This document shows positions 58,539 to 64,000 of a stretch of 64,000 nucleotides of DNA, one piece after another. Where the stretch lies: contig CAXAMN010023373.1 of assembly GCA_963970005.1 (NCBI GenBank), positions 271,745 to 335,744 of the forward strand, given 5' to 3'. This DNA is from Durusdinium trenchii (taxonomy: Eukaryota > Sar > Dinophyceae > Suessiales > Symbiodiniaceae). The notes beneath the pieces are model-generated. The model was not told the DNA's origin. It saw nothing but the letters and a program-made list of their open reading frames with translations, and ran no database searches. Within the stretch, counting starts at the first letter, position 1, and every line of letters begins with the position of its first letter. The translations under genes were made by a program, and so were the position numbers.

Positions 58539-60350
58539 CTGCCTCATGCGACTAAGGCATGACGTAAAACGACCCGTTCACCACCTACAGTCAGGGAGGT
58601 CTTAGATGTGTCGCTTACTGTTCACCATGACAAACAAATCGACACGTGGTTTTTGTCGGGCCTGCAAATCGACACGTGCCTGGCACGAAAATACCTGGGA
58701 GATGAACAGCAGGGCATGGCAGGACACTGACATAGGTATATATTCTATATTACACAAACAAACTTCGAGCTTCTCACAAATAGTATGTGCATGTATGTGC
58801 TCTTCTGCAAATGCCGTTCCTTTTATTTTAAAACCACTGCTTCCATCCATGCGGCCACGAGAGTTTCCCCGATCCAATGTTCCGAAACAAAAACAAAGCA
58901 AATAAATAGTGAAATGGTGTATATCATGGTATACTTGGTATATCCCATGACCAGGTTTCAGTGGATAATGGTAACTTTAAAGGCCTAGAAAGAGTGATGT
59001 CCTTGTTTACCCACTGTTACAGGATGTTACAGGTAATGGGACAAACCCAACGAATAGACATTAAAGGCGAGAAATGACACTGACCTAACACATTCGGACC
59101 TGGTCCATGAAAGCTGTGAAAGACATGAGGAACCCAAAACACGGCTCATTCTTGCATCATTCATGCAAACGGAATGTTCTAATCATGCTCGATTGAAACC
59201 CGAATCGTCCGAGTCGCCTCCGCTTGGTGCCCGGTCGGAAGGGGCCTGCCACCCCCACCCTCCATCCGGGCCTCCTCCTCACCCTGGAACAGCTGTTGTC
59301 CTGGCTTCTCCTGGCGTCCAACGTCAGAAGCTTGGAGCGTTCTCACGTGGGTTCCCATCTCCAACGTTGGGTTGCACTTATGATGCGATCTCCAACGTCG
59401 GAGACATTGACACGTGTTATAGGATTCTTACTTACTAAGAAAGCGTATCTTTCCAGATCTTTCCAGGGGGCCTCGGTTGTTGATCATCACCAACTATAAT
59501 TATGTGAGTGGTTCATTGGGAAGGAAGCCAACAAACTAGCATCCTTTAGTGGACCGTTCACAGATCCAGGTCATAAAGAGCATGGTTTTTAGATGAACAA
59601 GCGGTGTGAAGACCCAATGAAATCCACAGAAACGACAGCTGAATTTATGTGGGTGTCGACTGTCGGCTCTGGAAAAAGTGTTGTTGATCTTGCACTCAAC
59701 TTGCTATCTAAGATATCGGTTGACTCTCAAAAGCCCTTTCACGTAGAAGCAAGTAGAAGTGTTTCTAGGTACCCAAAGAAAGATATTGAACAACACATAT
59801 GCCCACAGAGCAGCAAAACCGGTTCAAAAGGATATGTGACCAAAAGTGAGTGAATTATGAATTCAATCATGGGCGTTCACGAAGGCATTGGGCACTTAAG
59901 GTCTGCAACAATTTATGGTCTGCAAACCAACTCTCACCAGATGCGCTGCTTTGTTTTGTTCAGTATTAAGCAATAGGTACTGTTCGAAACCTCCGGTCGA
60001 ACATACACTCTGGCAAAAATCATCGTACTGGAGACCTTGAAGTGATTCGCTGAATAACACAATTTTTGGATGATCTTGGCAACAAAAGTAAACAGTATGA
60101 TTCTGATTGATTCTGTGTGAAGATCTTGGAATCAAACCCGGTCTTCTTCACTCTTTTGTGCAGCATCCTCATATGTAGGCCATAAATTTGCTTCCTGCTT
60201 GGAGGCTTGATTCAGTTATATATATATGCTCTACCAATGGGCTTCGGCGAAACTTCCCTGGGATGTGGCTGGGGCGTTGGAGACTCCTCCACCACGTGCA
60301 CGATGGAGCGCGGCAGCGAAAAGACATATGGCATCAAACGAACCAAACGA

Positions 60351-60399
60351 GGGGCATTGCTACTAGGAGCAAGGACGCTACTAGGGGCTCCTGCAATCC
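60351..60399. repeat. Reverse copy of the GCCCCTAGTAGC repeat
   Basis: The reverse complement of this stretch reads AGGAGCCCCTAGTAGCG, then TCCTTGCTCCTAGTAGCAATG, matching the unit at 48120-48225 with few changes. Confidence 0.7.
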
Positions 60400-61665
60400 G
60401 TATGACCAGTTCAAACCCCGAAAAACATATCTTCATTCTTCATCACCAGACTTCTTAAAACGTGGACGAAAAGCTTCAGCCACCGGTTATCGTCAAAGCA
60501 TCGGGGCACCCCATCTAGATTGTTCCTATCTGTCCTGCGCCTAGAACACATCACATCACGAGTTGTTGCTCCACAAAAATTCCCAAAGAGCCATGCGGAA
60601 AGAGCCATGGGAAAGAGCCATGGAGGCTCCAGAGACCTGTTCCAAGAAAAATGCATAAGAAAAGATCCTTCCCATCCTTATCCTCCCTCGAAACACCGCC
60701 ATTGTCCTTCGTGGCTGGGTATCCTGAAGAGCGACATGACAGGGTGGAAAACACTGTCACCCAATATTCCAATGCGTTTACGGTGACTGTTAAGAGAAAT
60801 TACGCCTGAAACATGAAACATTTTTCAAACACATCTCTATTCACTGCAACTGTATACGTTGTACATTGACAACTGATTGGTTGGTTTTTCTGAAGATTTG
60901 CCCTGGAGAAAAAAACTTGAACAACACCTGTTTGTCCCTCATCTTCCTTGGCTTCTTATCAGTCCCAAATTCTTTAGGTCAGCTTCTGTATTATGTTGAA
61001 CAGGCCTTTGGCAGCTGCACACCACTGCTTGTCTGAAACTCATCTTGGTTCAGCTGTCTTGATAGGAGCCCTAGCCATCCCTTGCCATCCTAGTGCGAAC
61101 ATGCATAAATCATATAACAAGTGTTTAACAAGTTTTAACTAACACAAGCTCACAAGTACGACGCCCTCCCCAGGTGCATTGACACCAAGTGCCAAAGACC
61201 GAAGCAGCAGGGAATGCGCAAAGAAAAGGCACAGTTTGCCACGAGTCGTCCATGTTCCATGTCCAATCCCAAGCATCCATGGGACTGGAAGCGGTACCTA
61301 CCTTAGGGTCACTTTCATATGGTAAATGTATGTATACAGTCAGTATACATATAGTCTCATGGATGGTTTTTCATGCTCACCCAAGAATGGACCGTTCTTT
61401 CTCTCACCAATCCACCTTGCTGTTGCTCGCTCCGCTCTCAATGCAGCTCGTTCCTGCTCTCCCACCACCCGCCGTCACCTACCTTGCGACGGACTCCAGG
61501 AAGAGCTGCGGTGACTCGCTCTGGACAGCGCAGGCGAGGCGACCGAGAGGTGAAGTTTGAGAGTTCAGAGGGCACAGCATGAGATATGTTGTAAATATAT
61601 AACATATATATGTATATATATAGAGTGATATGAACATAAACTAATATACATATGATGACAAACAT

Positions 61666-61744
61666 TACATATACATACATACATACATACATACATACAT
61701 ACATACATACATACATACATACATACATACATACATACATACAT
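61666..61744. repeat. (ATAC)n microsatellite
   Basis: About 19 perfect ATAC units. The six-frame MYVCMYVC and IHTYIHTY frames are artefacts of it. Confidence 0.98.
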
Positions 61745-62023
61745 CATATATACAGATGTTACAGATTAGATGATAATAGATGTATGTATATAATGGCAGA
61801 TATACCGGGGAACACTGCTTGGTTGAAACCAAGCAAATGGGAATCTCAATATTGATCGACGTTGCTATCATGGTCAGAGAACTCTTCCGTTTCTGCAATT
61901 CAACTAAGAGAACCGTCTTTGGAATCCATTTTTGCAAAAGCTCGTTCAGGTCGGATGGCTGGCTCTTTGGCGCTGTTGGTGACTTCCAAAGGCAACCCTG
62001 TGCTCATTCGTCTGCACGATGAG

Positions 62024-62890
62024 CTACATGAAACCGATGAAATTGGCCAGGGCATGAGGGTTCGGATGCTTCGCCTTGTAGCAAACCATCTTACTCTTGC
62101 TCCATCCTGCGCTGAGGATGTCCCCTAGCACATGGTGCGCCGTGATTCCCTCCAGCCTCGGACGTCCAATGGCTGCAGAAAAAAAATGCCCGTTTGATGC
62201 AATTTACCTTGGTCAAGACTCTCGTTGTGGGATTTCTAGGGTCAACGTTACCCCTTGGGAAACATCTGAAGTCCAAGTCCATCAGCCAAGTCACCGTTCT
62301 TCTGTCAGGTACTTATCAAAGTCCCAACTCGAGCCGGGGTTGAAGACGTGGCCGCTCACGCGGCGGAAGCTGCCCTCTTGAGTGAGAGACTTAGCTAATT
62401 GAACAGCTAAGGCTCCGCCCAGCGAATGTCCAGTGACTATTATGTCACTATGTGGTGTCTGCTTCACGACCGTTTTGACCTCATCAATGACCTCTTCAAC
62501 AAGGGGCATGAACTCATTGAGATTGAAGAGGATCATCGCGTCATGCGCCAGGCCAGCACGAGCAGCAGTACCCTGGAAAGCGACCAGGAGTTTCTTACCA
62601 CTGTCAGCACAAGCAAAAAGGGCATATTTTGGGTTGCTCAAGAGCAGCTTCCATCCACAGGCACTGGCTTTAGCCTCCCGGTCGGCTTCTTCTTGTTCAT
62701 ACATCACTTTGCTGATCTTTGCCAGGCTCTTGGCTTCTTCAGCCATGTCTTCAGCACGCTGCGCGCTCCGGAACCTCATGGGCGCGAGGACTAGTGGGAT
62801 TAGTACGGTGGCAGCCGTGAACCCCAGCACGCCGCGCAACGGGTCTAGCACGTTCATCACCGGCATGGCAGTCACGGCAGCGATGGGCAT
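62024..62890 (-). CDS. Class-3 lipase-like serine hydrolase, membrane-anchored
   Basis: ATG at 62890-62888 begins MPIAAVTAMPVMNVLDPLRG and is followed by a hydrophobic segment (VLGFTAATVLIPLVLAPM, residues about 21-38), a likely signal anchor. The hydrolase core has VAFQGTAARAG (oxyanion region) and the nucleophile elbow in DIIVTGHSLGGALAVQLAKS, then VFNPGSSWDFDKYL. Removing 62266-62294 (29 nt, GT-AG) joins EER to CFPRGNVDPRNPTTRVLTKV. After an A8 run (plus 62179-62186, T8 in the gene) the frame must shift by one to reach ITAHHVLGDILSAGWSK and the presumed catalytic His in NPHALANFIGF, with stop at 62024-62026. About 285 residues, the size expected of a Lipase_3 domain. Substrate unknown; acylglycerol or phospholipid hydrolysis is inferred from the fold. 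The homopolymer break may be a sequencing error. Confidence 0.8.
62266..62294 (-). other. Putative 29-nt GT-AG intron
   Basis: On the minus strand it starts GTGACTTG, has an in-frame TGA at the exon boundary and ends ACTTCAG. Its removal joins two parts of the lipase-like domain in frame. Same length as the candidate intron at 26687-26715. Confidence 0.55.
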
Positions 62891-64000
62891 TTATTATACT
62901 TGAGAGGCGGGAACGAAAGCGATGACAACGATGAATGTGAGAACACCTTAAAAATTCCCTGGGGATGATGTTTGTGATGTCGTGTCCCTTTGGGCACCCC
63001 CCTAGTCAATATCGCTTCAATACGTTAAGGGGGGGGGTCCTCAGTGGCGGGGTGGGGTAAACTGAAACTTCAGCTGACCTCCTTCGGAGATCGCTTTCGT
63101 GATTGTGCAAACATATATATATATATATATATACTATAGTCATATTGGGTCTAACATGGTCTGACCCATTACTTCAAACGGGAGCACTGCATACACATAT
63201 ATAGACCTCTCCGCCTTCTCCCTTTCCATTTCACCATGTTTTCACTGTGTCATGTCTCTGATCCCAACACATGTCCTTGCAGGACCGACTCTGAAGAAGA
63301 CCTCTTCAGAAGACGCGATCACTTCTTTGACTTCCTCCAGTGCATTGAGAACACCAAAATGGGTTTGGATTTGGATTTGGATCTTACGAATCAACAGCAA
63401 CGTGTAAAAGGACCTGGACCGCCAACCCCACTGCTTGGGTTTCTCCACCCGGGCCTCAACATTAACTCGATGCCCAATAGGCCGGATATCAGTTGAACAC
63501 CAACTTTTCTAGTGCGTCCTGGTGTAGAAGAACCGCATTTTCACACGCCTGCATCGACGGAACATTCCACACGCCTTCATGTTGCTTGCTTTCCGCAGAG
63601 ATTCCTCCAGATCTTCACCTCGTCACCCAAGAGGGCTGAAACGGCCGACGAGCAAAGCCGAACTCAGAACTTCCAGTAGAGGCCATGGCTCCAGAATTGG
63701 AGAGGCACAGTATAGAATCCAAAATGTTGTCTTCTATATCTATATATTGAGAACCTTATCGGTTGCAAACTCAGAGTGCCTGTTCCGACAAACACAGTCT
63801 TTTCTTTGGGCAAAGAAAAAAACTCGGTGTTTTCACCCGCAGCAAAGAGATGCAAAGAGGTCATCCATCCTCATTTGCTCCTCAGTTGCTTCTCACTTGC
63901 TCTGGCCTCCCATTTTTCCGAGGACCTGAATCTGAATCTCTTCCTCCCGCTCATCCTGCCGATCGACCCGGTGGGCTGTGCGACCCCGCCTTCCGACCAA
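62891..64000. other. Right edge, no assigned gene
   Basis: Holds an AT dinucleotide run (63112-63133), a G9 run near 63030 and a TTGGAT hexamer x4 (about 63364-63386). Two minus-strand patches look weakly coding: 63260-63365 (NALEEVKEVIASSEEVFFRV) and 63760-63864 (MTSLHLFAAGENTEFFSLPK). Neither has a domain or confirmed splice sites. Confidence 0.35.

Larger units (their letters stand above)
58539..62023. other. Gene-poor stretch
   Basis: One plus-strand frame at 59593-59853 contains STVGSGKSVVDLALNLL, superficially P-loop-like but without Walker B or splice support. Includes a triplicated AAAGAGCCATG near 60593-60630, the repeat copy at 60351-60399 and the ATAC microsatellite. Confidence 0.35.

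Noticed and set aside
59593-59853. GSGKS P-loop-like motif
   Set aside because: A single short match with no Walker B, no splice sites and no supporting domain.
61438-61937. MYVCMYVC-type frames
   Set aside because: Translation of the ATAC microsatellite.

Overview
The window looks like nuclear DNA of a dinoflagellate, most likely a Symbiodiniaceae-type coral symbiont. The signs are multi-exon genes with short introns, frequent AG|G acceptors and some GC donors, head-to-tail genes on one strand, abundant low-complexity DNA, a degenerate Ty1/copia landscape, and exon-level protein patterns that resemble lineage-specific dinoflagellate families. The lineage call is inference. No tRNA, rRNA, CRISPR array or intact trans-spliced leader was found. 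A 10-N gap and homopolymer frame breaks indicate a draft assembly.

Layout. 1-6.5 kb is gene-poor, with tandem and inverted repeats. 6.5-28.8 kb is a plus-strand gene cluster: (i) a large multi-exon locus or loci (about 6.55-22.93 kb) of unknown function, whose last five exons join in frame; (ii) a nuclear-looking protein with a Lys/Ala/Pro-rich N-terminus and five degenerate copies of a ~100-residue module (23.61-25.63 kb); (iii) a multi-exon C5-cytosine DNA methyltransferase-like gene (about 26.0-28.76 kb) with recognisable motifs I, II, IV, VI, VIII and X, but QNV in place of ENV at motif VI. 28.8-34.6 kb holds satellites, a MITE-like hairpin and an extremely AT-rich island.

34.6-46.6 kb is a nested retrotransposon block on the minus strand. 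Element B (34.62-37.53 kb) is a 5'-truncated Ty1/copia relic. Element A (38,226-46,207) is nearly full length, with two 225-bp LTRs, Gag, protease, integrase, reverse transcriptase and RNase H, broken by one stop codon and a few frameshifts. It sits inside a second AT-rich island. Both elements carry an extra C-terminal module after RNase H: a transmembrane segment, a coiled coil and a small His/Cys metal-binding-like motif. I consider this the most interesting feature of the window. The two LTRs of element A differ mainly by C:G to T:A transitions, all but a few on the right-hand copy, as expected of decay by deamination of methylated cytosine. That is notable with a methyltransferase-like gene about 10 kb away, though no functional link is shown.

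46.6-64 kb is gene-poor. It contains a LINE-type RT fragment, dispersed repeats (including a second copy of the MITE-like hairpin), a few isolated candidate exons, and one clear minus-strand gene for a membrane-anchored class-3 lipase-like hydrolase (62,024-62,890). The lipase gene and the methyltransferase gene each appear to contain a 29-nt GT-AG intron.
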